Assembly: GCA_963693305.1 (NCBI GenBank)
Contig: OY855912.1
Coordinates: 4,211,501-4,275,500 of the forward strand
Direction: 5' to 3'
Length of the DNA stretch: 64,000 bases
Origin: Meandrina meandrites
Taxonomy: Eukaryota > Cnidaria > Anthozoa > Scleractinia > Meandrinidae
Translations under genes and position numbers: made by a program
Shown: positions 54,241-64,000 of the stretch, in pieces
Layout: each line of letters opens with the position of its first letter
How positions within the stretch are numbered: the stretch's first letter is position 1
The notes under the pieces: model-generated
The model's database searches: none
The model's input: only the letters and a program-made list of their open reading frames with translations
Told to the model about the DNA's origin: nothing

Positions 54241-55097
54241 GTTTCCTCGAGCATTTCTCTAGTAGAATTGTGAGCGGCATGAAAGCTAGATTTTGTCACA
54301 TCTAGAGGTATAGGGCGAAGAATGAGAATTTAACAAATATAATCGTAATTCGAAAAGTTTACAAGTAGAAACGGTATTCAGGCCCAAAGGCTACGGGGGT
54401 TCGGGGGGTTCGGACGACCCCCCTCCCCCTCCCACTGCAGCATTATAGTCCATTTACAAATATTCTTTTACTTACTTACTTAATTTATTTTCAACAGGAA
54501 TGACATAATTGCCTAAAACTTTCACTTGTATTCCCCTATTTTTCGGTTTTCAGACTAGAACCAAAGGCTCGAATGACGACCCTCCGCCCCCAACTGCCTG
54601 AAAAGGTACGCTTCGCGGAATGAAACAGCATATAGTCCACTTGCAAACATTCTTTACTGACTTTATTAGTTTATATTTTAAACAAAAATGACATAATTAC
54701 CTACACCTTTCACTTGTATTCCCCTTATAAAACAATCTGCTTACTGCTGTAATACTATCAGGGGTGGGAAAATGACCAGGCTGCATTCTGTGAACATACT
54801 GAACATACATGTACACGCTGAAAATACATGTACGCCAAGGTTTTAAAAGTCTACGCAAAGGTTCTTCATTATTTTAACCCAAATTATGTTATGTGAATAC
54901 CAGCTAAAATGTGCCAAGCAATTAAGATCAGTAAGCCGTGCACTTTGGAAAACCATACTGAAGCTCTTAAGTGTAACCTACATAAACTGCAGTCTGTGAG
55001 AAGAAATGACCAAAGATTGGGGGAACCAATGTTTTGTTAACATGTAACATGCAAACAAAGTTTAATTACTGTACAAACAATGTGTTTAATCAAAAGA
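54241..55097. other. Intergenic, nothing recognised
   Basis: Contains 'ttcacttgtattcccct' twice (54524, 54708) with 'cttactta.ttattttcaacaggaatgac'-like neighbours, suggesting a diverged tandem copy. No gene seen. Confidence 0.4.
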
Positions 55098-55740
55098 AAA
55101 AGTTAAATAGATAGATATAAACTTTATTAAGGATGTCAACAATCACCTAGCTGGGGAAAAACTCCTCTACTAATACGGGGACATAACAAAAAAGAGTTAA
55201 ACTAAAAGAAAATGCTAAAAAATACTATAGCTATTTACAATACTAAAATTAAGATCTAAGTTAAAATATGTTATGAGACTATGTACAGTGGATTATAAAA
55301 TACAATTATACATACTTAGAAATTCTTTAGGAGGAGCAGAGCGGACAGCCTCTGCACCCATCACCTATAATGCATCAAGATTGTTAAGATTTCTGATGTT
55401 TGTCTTAAAAAGGCTGAGAGATGTGGCCTCTCTTATGCTCTTAGGTAATTTTGACCACAATTTGGGTCCTAGATATCTGATCGAGTGCTTACCGTTTTTC
55501 ACCGAGTTAAACCTAGGCATTGTAAAGTCAGATTGTCTTAAGTTATACGTACAGGGGTTATTGCTGAAAAAATTACAGAGATTATAGGGGCATAACTTAT
55601 GTTTAACTCTATACAGCAAAATAGAGAGGTCGTGAAGTCGTCTATTAAGTAATGTGGGCAGACCGGCCCTCTCGAGCAGTTGATTATAACTTGAGCTGTT
55701 GTCCTTAAAAACTGCTCTGTTTGCTATCAAAACAAAACAA
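55098..55740 (-). mobile_element. LINE 3' end with reverse transcriptase tail
   Basis: The minus-strand frame 55730-55365 (121 aa) reads ...LLERAGLPTLLNRRLHDLSI then KHKLCPYNLCNFF, YNLRQSDFTMPRFNSVKNGK and HSIRYLGPKLWSKLPKSIRE. This is the C-terminal region following the reverse transcriptase in Jockey/CR1-type non-LTR elements. After the stop come about 260 nt of untranslated tail ending 'aataaagtttatatctatct', a short repeat tail typical of LINE ends. The polymerase palm and endonuclease are missing: a 5'-truncated, dead copy. Confidence 0.75.
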
Positions 55741-55984
55741 CAGATCTAAAGAGAATACTGTGCAAAAAGCTAGATTTATTGTAGTTGCAATATTCAGCAA
55801 GTTATTCTTTTGAGAAATACCCTTCAGTTATAAATCCTTGAAGGGTTCAAGTAATGAGGGTAAAATAACAGCAAATAATTATGTGGAGCAAATCCAGGGA
55901 AAACCAAATTTTGTTTGAATTAGCATATGATTAACCAAGGATTCAACTTACTGGGAGTCATACTATACAAGAAACAGTTTCTTC

Positions 55985-56692
55985 ATTCTGATTGGCTTAG
56001 AACACGTCAATTAATCGCAAACTAGTGCAGAAAATGAAATTGGCAGTGCAGAAAGTGAAATTGGCAGTGCAAAACGTGAAATTAGCTGTGCAAAACGGTG
56101 AAATTGAAAATGATTGACATTTACGGCAGCTTCATGCAAAACCCATTTCGGATAAACAAAATGGCGGACAAAAGTGAGACAAGATTGTTTGACCTTTATA
56201 ACGCAATTTTAATGAAAAAGCTTGAAAATAACGCAAGTAAAATAGCACAACAAAATTCAGTGAAATCAGCCAGTAACACGGAGTTGTAGCTGAATGCTCT
56301 TCTGCACTAAGAAGATCCGTTCGGTAGATTCTAGTTCAGTATTTCCATATTCTGTCAGAGCATCATGTGCTGAAGTTCGGCTCGACCGTGAACAAACGCG
56401 GCCCAGCACGGACGGAGTTTCTTAAACCCACCGAAAAGAACGGCAACAGAGCCTTAGCTGCTAAGGAAAACTATTTACCCTTGCCTTGTTATTCAATTTC
56501 TTCAAATTTAACGGCGAGAAGACTATTCTGAAGTAAAAACTTTTCATGCAGCACTTGCAGAGAGTGCATGGAATTGAATATTTACACATGAATTCACACG
56601 TCAAATTAACCGCCAGGCGCTGGACACATGAAGTTGTCACGAAAATTACCAAAGCGTGGTTCCGGGGATGTACATTATTAACAAGTAATCAT

Positions 56693-56740
<48 letters not shown>

Positions 56741-56790
56741 TAAAGACTACAAATTGCACTCATCCTACGGACTCGTGCAATTTTGTTAGC

Positions 56791-56831
<41 letters not shown>

Positions 56832-56860
56832 TCGAAATCATGTGATTACTGGTATGAGTT
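55985..56860. mobile_element. Repeat with ATGGCGG exon and hairpin end, copy 2
   Basis: Pairs with 44945-45625. It starts 'attggcttagaacacgtcaa', then repeats 'aattggcagtgcagaaagtg', then a frame at 56161-56289 (MADKSETRLFDLYNAILMKK..., 42 aa, no domain recognised). It ends in the hairpin 56684-56850 with arms 'ctcgtgcaatttggaataaa' mirrored and tip 'ctcatcctacggactcg'. Confidence 0.6.
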
Positions 56861-57195
56861 AATAGTTACGTGATTCCGGAAATGAAAAAAAACAAGCTAC
56901 GTGATTAGAATTTAGTGATTTCAATTTACGGAAAAATAGCCCATGATTCTGATCGTTCCAGACCCTGTTATATCAATCGCTATGACATGCGTACCCGACG
57001 GTTGGAAGTCGTACAATTTTAATGATTAGCATTTAAATTTATAGTTTGTGCTTGGTATTCAATCGAGCGCACAATACATAGCCACTGTTCTAAGCTGTAA
57101 TATTTTGAACGTTTTATGCCAGGTCATTCTTCTTTTTATGTAAACTTTAACAAGTGAGTATTATTCTTCAACACATTTCTCTGCGGGCGATTGTC
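56861..57195. other. GPCR4 3' flank
   Basis: Similar to 33660-34021 ('tacgtgattnngnaatgaaaaaaacaag', then 'tatgacatgcgtaccc' and 'tattattcttcaacacattt'), so it is probable 3' UTR/flank of the duplicated unit. Confidence 0.55.
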
Positions 57196-57649
57196 CTACT
57201 CTGTGGTTCGGCTGCGTGGTGCTGTCGGCAATTCTATGACCCGAGGTTCCGGCGTAGGATGAACTCTGGGTGCCGAGGATCCAGTGCAGAAAATCATTCT
57301 CTTCAACTTCTCCCTGAATTGTTGGCTCAGCAGAGCATAAACAAACGGATTGACAGCAGAATTGAACAACACCATTACGTCAACAATAGCGACTGCGACT
57401 GGATTGATGTTAATGGAAGGAAATTGCCTTAAGAGGTATTCAACTGTGTCTGCCCCCCAACAGATTCCAAATATGGCAGTGACAGTAACGGCCATCAAGG
57501 TGACACGCTTCCGCACCCTCAGGACACCCTGTGTGTAGAGAGATAAAAATTCCTATTAGTATCAGCTTGATAAGTCTTAAGTTTCAACTTTAGGGGAGCA
57601 GACGGCCTGCATGCACTTTCGACTATATCGTAATCAACAAAGAAAGCAA

Positions 57650-59910
57650 TGAAGTTTTTTCTCGGTGATACCTAACATTTTTAGTTGACCGTTTAACAGA
57701 CTTCCCGTACTCGGATAGATGTGAAATTCACACCAGATGTTGGACTTGGATTGAAGTTTGATATAATATATATTTTGATAGGGAAATCGATATTTGCATG
57801 GCAACGGTACACAGAAAAACACGTAATCAGTTAAACTTGAATTCTACCCGAATCAGATGACGTTAAAAAGCTAAAACCAGTATCTGGACTGTGCTTTTTG
57901 CATGATAACGATAAATGGACCGAGATGCAGACACTGCGTTGGCGAAATTACTTCGAAATAACGCCAAAATGTGTATCCAACTTACCTTTCGTCGCCGCGA
58001 AAGTTCTGACGATAAAAAAGATAACCATATCAAAGTCCTGCTGAATAGGTTTCATTTAATTGATCATACACAAAGGATTTCATTCATAGTCAATCATAAC
58101 GCAGGGTTTACCTTATCTTGCGGGCTCACGGGACCAGCCATGTAACAGAATAAATTCTTGGCTGGTGTATAGACTCCCACAAAGACTGTACATGTACTGA
58201 TAATCTTTGGAAACACTTAATATCAACATTACGAAAAGAAGATAGTGCTTCCCCTGTGTTTTTTTTTTATTATTTTCTAAGCTTTTTGCTCATAGAAAAT
58301 TAGCTTTATTTATCACACTAATTTGAAACCTGCATATAAAGAAATATTGGACTATGAACAATACAGATTATTCAAAAGCTGTAGCAGGAAAATGCTCACT
58401 GTATTCAAAAGACTTGAATTGATTCGAAATATTTTTAACTGCTGACGTTTAATTGTGTGTGTGAGCATGTACCCCAGAGCAGAAAGGAGGAGGGCCATAG
58501 ACTGAGTGAACACCCTTTAAGGGGTGGGAAAAAATTAACCCATTGAGAAGACCAGATTGGTGCAGCATCTCATTTTAATGCCTCTTCCCTTCAAATGGAC
58601 CACAAAGATTTCCTATCAGACAATTCGGTGTCACGACACTTTGAAAGTTGATGCCATGGAACCTTTTGTGTCCATTATACGTAAATCTCTGCTTGAATAT
58701 TGGGCGGGCTATTGCACTCAAAGTTACATCTATGAAGCCAAAACAGTTTGAAAGTGGAGCTACTTGCCGATGCATCGATGCTTGCCGATGCATCGTTCTT
58801 GTTAGCGCAGAATTATTAACATCAGGTTCAATATTTCATTCTACATCACCTATGACCTGGCTAAAAAGCTTGACTTGTTCGAGAAAGTCACATTTTGACG
58901 TCGTATGACTTTGCGAGGAGCTAAATCACTCGCAACGCGACGGCGTTGTAGACTCCAGAATATTTAAGCAATCGCAATAAAACTTACAGAATATATAGTA
59001 TGCCCCAAAATCTATCTTTTTATTTACGTCACGTGGGGTGATGACGTCACATCACGTGACAATTACATCATGATGTCAAAGCAGCCGCGATCTTGGATCC
59101 GCCATCTTGGATTTCAAAATTTTCCAAAACGTCAGAAAACCGCCCAAAATTACTGAAAATACTCTAAAACAGTGCAAAAAACCTAACAGAGGTGAAAATA
59201 GTTGAATTCAAATAATTTTCATGAATGGAAACACAAAAATTACAAATTTGGAAAAACATGTCTATCAAAATGACGTTGCCATGGTAACGCTGAATTCCAT
59301 ACACAACAACTTATCCTACCAATTTTATTCCCAGATAAATTTTAGAAAAACTCGTAAAGTTTGGCAGCGTTTGGTTAAATCTTGAAAAAGTTATAAACGT
59401 TCAGCGCGGACACTTTCTGCCCCTCCCCCCGGTCTGGATAGGGTTAAGATTTTCGAAAAATCGCTTTAAGTGGAAAATCTACAATTAGAGGGACCGTGTG
59501 AAAAAAAATTCCAATTTTCGGGATCACGATAAAGTAAGTCAACAAAACTTTCAAGGCGACGAGAGGTAAGTTAAATGCACACTTTGGCGTTATTTCAAAG
59601 TAATTTCATTATAGCAATGTCTGCGTCTCGGTCCATTTTTTATCACTGTCATGCCAAAAACATGGTTTGAAATACAACTATTTGTGATTTATTCGAAATC
59701 AAACATACAGATTTTTTTATTCTTGTATATTTGATGTGCAGTACACCATAGTTTCAGATACTGGTGTGTTTTTCCGTTTATCGCTGCCATGGAAATATCG
59801 ATTTCCCTAAAAACATATTACATCATTTTTCGGTCCAAGTCCAATACCTGGTGGAAATTTCACATCAATCCGAGTCCGGGAAGTCTACTGCTAAACAGTC
59901 AATTGAAGAT
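57650..59910. repeat. Inverted duplication inside GPCR4 intron 3
   Basis: 57650-58030 ('ggaccgagatgcagacactg', 'ataacgccaaaatgtgta', 'ggcaacggtacacagaaaaa') returns inverted at 59530-59910 ('tttggcgttatttcaaagta', 'gtctgcgtctcggtccat'). The GPCR2 intron holds the same stretch once (34690-35170). The 1.5 kb between shows no gene. Confidence 0.75.
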
Positions 59911-60039
59911 GCTAGGTATGGTCCAGAAAAAACTGTATTGAGACAACTAAAAAGAATCCGATGGGTCCATGTGTTCTGCTGGTAAAGCGTTTCCGATTTC
60001 TCCATTGTTACAGCTTTTGGTCAAGAATATACACTATAT

Positions 60040-60113
60040 GACTCGTAGCACAATCAGTAGGGCAAAAACACATCGAGCAGGAGGTTGGTGGTTCAATTCC
60101 ATGGTAGGTGAAA
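60040..60113 (+). mobile_element. tRNA-like SINE head
   Basis: 'gtagcacaatcagtagggca' (box A-like) and 'ggtggttcaattccatggta' (box B-like) have tRNA spacing. The acceptor ends do not pair. Confidence 0.35.
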
Positions 60114-61001
60114 CTTTTTTTCCGATAAATTTGGATAAATTTGTACTGATATTTTTCCCAGTTTTACAACCGGAAATCGTTTTTAATTTTCGTTTTCTTT
60201 TTATTTTCTTTTTAGTAAGCTGTGTATAGTTCGAAATAAAGGGCACTTTCGCGTATTGAAAAATACCGAACCGATTTACCTTTGTTTCAATAATGATCTT
60301 ATGATTGATGTGAAACACGCTCTGGAAACCATGGTAAACAGAAATTTCAAAATCTAACAAAATCTTATAAATTCAATCAGTACAACTCTCAATTGCCAAA
60401 TTGAGTCGATCAGCGCTTTCGCGTTAGAGATACAGCAGCGCTCAACCGATTGCAACGAAATATCCTTAGAATCTTTGATTCAATTGATCATGTGAAAAAC
60501 TTTGACGCGAAGGTGAGTAGAGCAGCCCTCGGATCGTGCGATAAGCTGCGTTGATCGGTTCGGATCGTACGAGAAGCTCGCGTTGATTTGTTCCGATTCT
60601 TTGATTGGTTCCGATTTCCCTACTGTTACACATTACATTGCAATGACTTCATTCTATTGTTAAGCACATTCGATTTCATCTGCCTACACAGTGTTCTGAC
60701 TGGCATTATGCCAGCAGAACACAAAAAACGGTAATACACTCACTCTTTGTTGGTGGGTGAGAGAATTATCATCATTACGTTTGAACCACAAAGTGTACAC
60801 GATTCTGGAATACAACCCAATCATCAGTACCAAGGGAGGAGTAATAAACACTAGCTATGTCCAGCCATACGCCTCCTCCATCCAGCGTTCAGGCCAGGTA
60901 TACCCGCAGAAGTTGCTGCTTCTTTCCTTCTTAATTTCCACGGCAAGAAATGGCGGAATAGTAATTATGAAGGCGCAGACCCAACTACTAGAAATAATCA
61001 C

Positions 61002-62055
61002 CTGAAATTGAAATATGTTAACCTGATCATACTTATTAAGTCAAAGTCAACTTTGTTCCACAGTTGGAAGAGTAGACGGAAGAACCGCTTGGGACGTCAT
61101 CAATGTTGACATCACTAGGATATTCTGACATCCAATACGCGAAATAATTATGGTCACCGTCGTAATACAGGCTGTTTTGAAATTATGACGTAATTGCTAC
61201 GTCAAGTTTTGTTATCATGTGTTGTTCTCGACTTCAAATAAAACACTTTTAGAGGTAGCATACACTTCCAAGCTCCATTTCCGTACAATGCTGGTCATAA
61301 GTAGTTGGGACACTTTAGAACTTTTTCGTCTGTTCTCAAAGAATGCTTTTTAATGCTTCTTGTTCATCTTTTTTTAAACCCCGTACCCCGCAAGCAATGT
61401 TGACAAGCCTACGTATCCTAATCCTGTTGTGTGAGATGGTCAATTTCACGGCATTTCTTTGGGGAAGGGGAAATCGAGGAGAGAGTCAATTTCCCTCAAA
61501 ATGAGTTAAATATCCCAGCACTAATGACCCGCATTGTAGCTTGAACACTATTGGAGCGAGAAGGGTGGCTGTAATCGTCCTGACAATCGTCCTTGTCCCT
61601 ACTAAAGATCTTTTAACAGCATTCAAGAAAGAGTACAAAAAGCACAAAATTCTACTTGAATTCAAATTTGTTCAGTCGACTCGTTCTTTTAACTTTATTC
61701 ATCATAATTGACATAATGAAAAGGAGATACCTGAGGTAAACCTTATCGAGGGTATCTCCCAAAACAATAGAAGAATAAGTAATTGTAAAAATACTATAAT
61801 TTATATTATAAAATCTAATATTTTATTTTGTAAAATTATTCGAAATATATATGCTTATGGTTGATAACGGTTTTCAGCATTTTTTAGACCTTACGACTAT
61901 TACGACTTTTTATCAGTTGGTATTACAGTAATGGTACGAAACAAGTGCCAAATCATTGGTTAACAAGTTGTAATCATTTTCTAGACATTAGTGGTTACAA
62001 TAGGAAAAGTATAATACCCTTTATTTAGGCTTTCAGTGCTTATGCTTAAAATTTG
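61002..62055. other. GPCR4 intron 2, nothing recognised
   Basis: AT-rich. No frames or repeat ends that I can pair before the MITE at 62056. Confidence 0.4.
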
Positions 62056-62225
62056 AATTATGATCAGCATGTCATGATACAACTTTTGGCAAAGCTAAAA
62101 AAAATTCTATCATTGGGGTAAAAGCAACTTTATATTTTAAAAACATTAAGGTGGCTCTGAACACCTCTGATAGAATATTGTCTAACTTTGTCCAAAGTTG
62201 TATCATGACATGCTGATCATAACTA
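62056..62225. mobile_element. Short MITE, about 30-bp ends (GPCR4 intron 2)
   Basis: 'tatgatcagcatgtcatgat' and 'acaactttggc' are mirrored by 'ccaaagttgtatcatgac' and 'atgctgatcata'. 170 bp, non-coding. Confidence 0.75.
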
Positions 62226-62903
62226 TAAGTGTGGACCGGAAACATTATGCTTTCCGATAGATAACGTTATCCACCCTTTGAACAACCGTCCTTGGAGTTT
62301 ATCTTGCAGTTTGGAAAGTTTGACGTTCCCCTAATGCGAGAACCAAACAGATTCACGGATTTTCAACAAAACACTACCGATCTTTTAACTCGTTAGGAAC
62401 ACGGAAATTTTTTTCTATTTCTTAATGATTTAAATTTGTAAATGACCCACCTTTAGTTTACGCTGATTAAGTTTTCCATTGTTACCAAGAGGGTAAGTAA
62501 CTGCATAATATCGTTCAATAGCGATGGCAACCAAAGTGACAGGCGAGGAACATACTCCAATCCAAGCGACATTTCCATATGTCAGCAATTTACATAGAAC
62601 TGTACCAGTCACCCCGTCTGGGTGATCAACGTTGGTTAACCCGAAAACAACTTTTGGGGTGATAAACGTGGCGAACATAATATCCGCTACGGCCAGGTTC
62701 ACAAGTAGATAATTTATGGGAGTCCTGTGGTATTGCAATGCAAATTAAAACTTATTAATGCAAATAAAATGACAGAAATAGAAAGCAAACAATTATGCTA
62801 AGCATGCTCTCTTACACTCCCCCACAACTTGTATTTCCTCTGAGCAGAGCTTTACTCGTTTAAAATAAATTTGTCGTCGTTCTTTAAGTCCTAGGCCATT
62901 ATA

Positions 62904-63118
62904 CAGTCGTCTGCTGAGTGACCTGGCCTTTGAATGGTAGCGAGGCTGGAGGTAACCATGCATTGACAGAAACCTCTCAGCTTTTCTCCTGAAAATACAA
63001 ACTAGTTAGCATCATAACAACTTGTTTTACACAATAAAAGTAAAGAGGTTTGTCTCACTGCAAGGGCACCACCAGCCTCGCTGCCTTCAAAGGCCAGGTC
63101 GCTGAGCGGACAACTGTA
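62904..63118. mobile_element. TA-flanked MITE (GPCR4 intron 1)
   Basis: The ends CAGTCGTCTGCTGAGTGACC and 'gctgagcggacaactg' are flanked by TA; the subterminal 'tggcctttgaatggtagcga' is mirrored by 'gctgccttcaaaggcca'. The CAGT ends and TA target suggest a Tc1/mariner-pogo type. Confidence 0.7.
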
Positions 63119-63642
63119 AAATGGCCTATTTTGCGAGGAATGTTTTTGTGAGGTCTTAAAATCCTTACAAAAATGATGTAGTATGAAACGTTATTAACGC
63201 CTTAAAGGTTTTTCAGTTTCAGCATACCTCATATCTCGATGTCTCTTTATAATCGCACAAACAAGAGAATTCCCCACGATATCTACAATGACGAGTATGG
63301 AGAGAACCGTTGTCATGGCAATAGCTGCAGCTGATTCGGACATGATATTAGTTTCGTGACCTGATAAAAACAAGACATCGATGCGTGTAGCTTTAATAAT
63401 CTGTAATCGCCAAGCATTTCTAATATATACAACCAAATACTTATAAAATTGAATTGTTTAAAGTAGAACAGCCATTTACAGCAAAATAATCAAACAGCTG
63501 CCTGTTGGCGGAAAATGTCAGTTAAGACAAAACAAAAGACAGACTCAACCTAGACTCCTTTTCTTCTTTTATCTTGTGCCGATGGCGATTATCAAGGCTT
63601 TTTAAGAACACTTACACTTAAATAATACCAACTTGAATATTA

Positions 63643-64000
63643 AGGCCCCGTCCACACTAATCTGGTTTGGCCAACCGTCCACACTAAAATGGCGTTTTCG
63701 GTCACCGAAAACGGTCTCCAGAACGAAAAGATTTGAAAACGCCGACTTTTCGGTCACCGAAAACGGTCTCCAGAACGGAAAAATTTGAAAACGCCGACTA
63801 GGTGGTGTAGAGTGGACGGCAGCACTTCGTTTGCGGAGTTCCTCAAGCCCCTCAGAAGAGGTTTTTCGTTTGGGAGTAGGTACGGACGACGGCGAAGGCC
63901 ATGCTTCTGCTTCTCTCTTGGGGGTGATTGAAGACGGTGATTTCTTGGCACTTCCTTTTTTGATTTGTTTCATCCCGTCACCAAACCGTCCTCCTCTTCC
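63643..64000. repeat. Dispersed repeat running off the window
   Basis: Starts 'aaggccccgtccacactaat'. A block of about 62 bp ('ttttcggtcaccgaaaacgg', 'tctccagaacg', 'aaaacgccgact') occurs twice at 63692-63800. A Ser/Lys/Pro-rich minus frame (63602-63973) has low-complexity composition and no domain. Confidence 0.45.

Larger units (their letters stand above)
57196..63343 (-). pseudogene. Class A peptide-receptor-like GPCR, copy 4 (premature stop)
   Basis: Exons on the minus strand are 63343-63228, 62724-62451, 61001-60744 and 57528-57196 (981 nt, lengths identical to copy 2), with all GT-AG borders kept. It begins MSESAAAIAMTTVL. TM2 has NLAVADIMF, TM3 ends AIERYYAVTYP, TM6 has FGICWGADTVEY, TM7 has NPFVYALLSQQF, and the tail is like copy 2. 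In exon 3 codon 49 (60857-60855) is TAG where copy 2 has TGC, and the next bases are also changed (WT*LVFITPPLVLM against WTCIVFVILPLVLM), so translation would end at residue 178, before TM5. Length and frame are otherwise intact, so the stop is recent, a sequencing error, or tolerated. Intron 3 is enlarged by an inverted duplication. Upstream sequence runs off the window. Confidence 0.8.

Noticed and set aside
63602..63973. 123-aa Ser/Lys/Pro-rich minus-strand frame
   Set aside because: It overlaps a dispersed repeat with an internal tandem copy; low complexity and no domain.

Overview
The window is animal nuclear DNA, most likely from an anthozoan and probably a stony coral. Genes are split by short-to-long GT-AG introns. 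The repeats match types I recall as common in coral genomes: a tRNA-headed SINE, a second SINE ending in a conserved GATGGGATGCT-type tail, LINE tails with a GCAGGGCCCC 3' end, and TTAA-flanked MITEs. The species is inferred from general knowledge, not from a search.

Layout. Positions 209-12797 (+) hold a six-exon gene for a ribosomal L1-domain protein of the RSL1D1 family. Its third and fourth introns are packed with nested mobile DNA: two diverged copies of a TIR element, a SINE split by a TTAA MITE, inverted arms of a 56-bp minisatellite, a THAP-domain transposon remnant, and a foldback carrying hammerhead-ribozyme-like motifs. From 14097 to 63343 (-) lie four tandem copies of one rhodopsin-family (class A) peptide-receptor-like GPCR gene: GPCR1 14097-20518, GPCR2 34022-36977, GPCR3 40846-46199, GPCR4 57196-63343. 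All four have the same four coding exons: TM1; TM2-3; TM4-5; TM6-7. GPCR1-3 are open. GPCR4 has an in-frame TAG before TM5.

The array seems to have grown by duplication of a unit [RSL1D1 3' end][GPCR 3' to 5'][upstream region]. RSL1D1 last-exon copies sit at 30303-32578 (last exon still open) and 39807-39889 (a remnant). The region upstream of GPCR1 (27780-29990) is repeated upstream of GPCR3 (48655-51130). GPCR1 resembles GPCR3 and GPCR2 resembles GPCR4 in C-terminal tail, so a two-gene block may itself have been duplicated. Comparing the paralogous segments shows filled and empty insertion sites.

How the genes act together: RSL1D1-type proteins work in the nucleolus in pre-rRNA processing and growth control, and the GPCRs act at the plasma membrane. 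Nothing here ties the two functionally; the RSL1D1 fragments look like passengers of the receptor duplication. The most interesting non-coding signal is a set of five hammerhead-like motifs (9589-10351 and 42904-42944) whose stems I and II co-vary between two repeat families, as expected for Penelope-like retroelement ribozymes. The next is a set of hairpins with shared GC-rich tips but unrelated arms.
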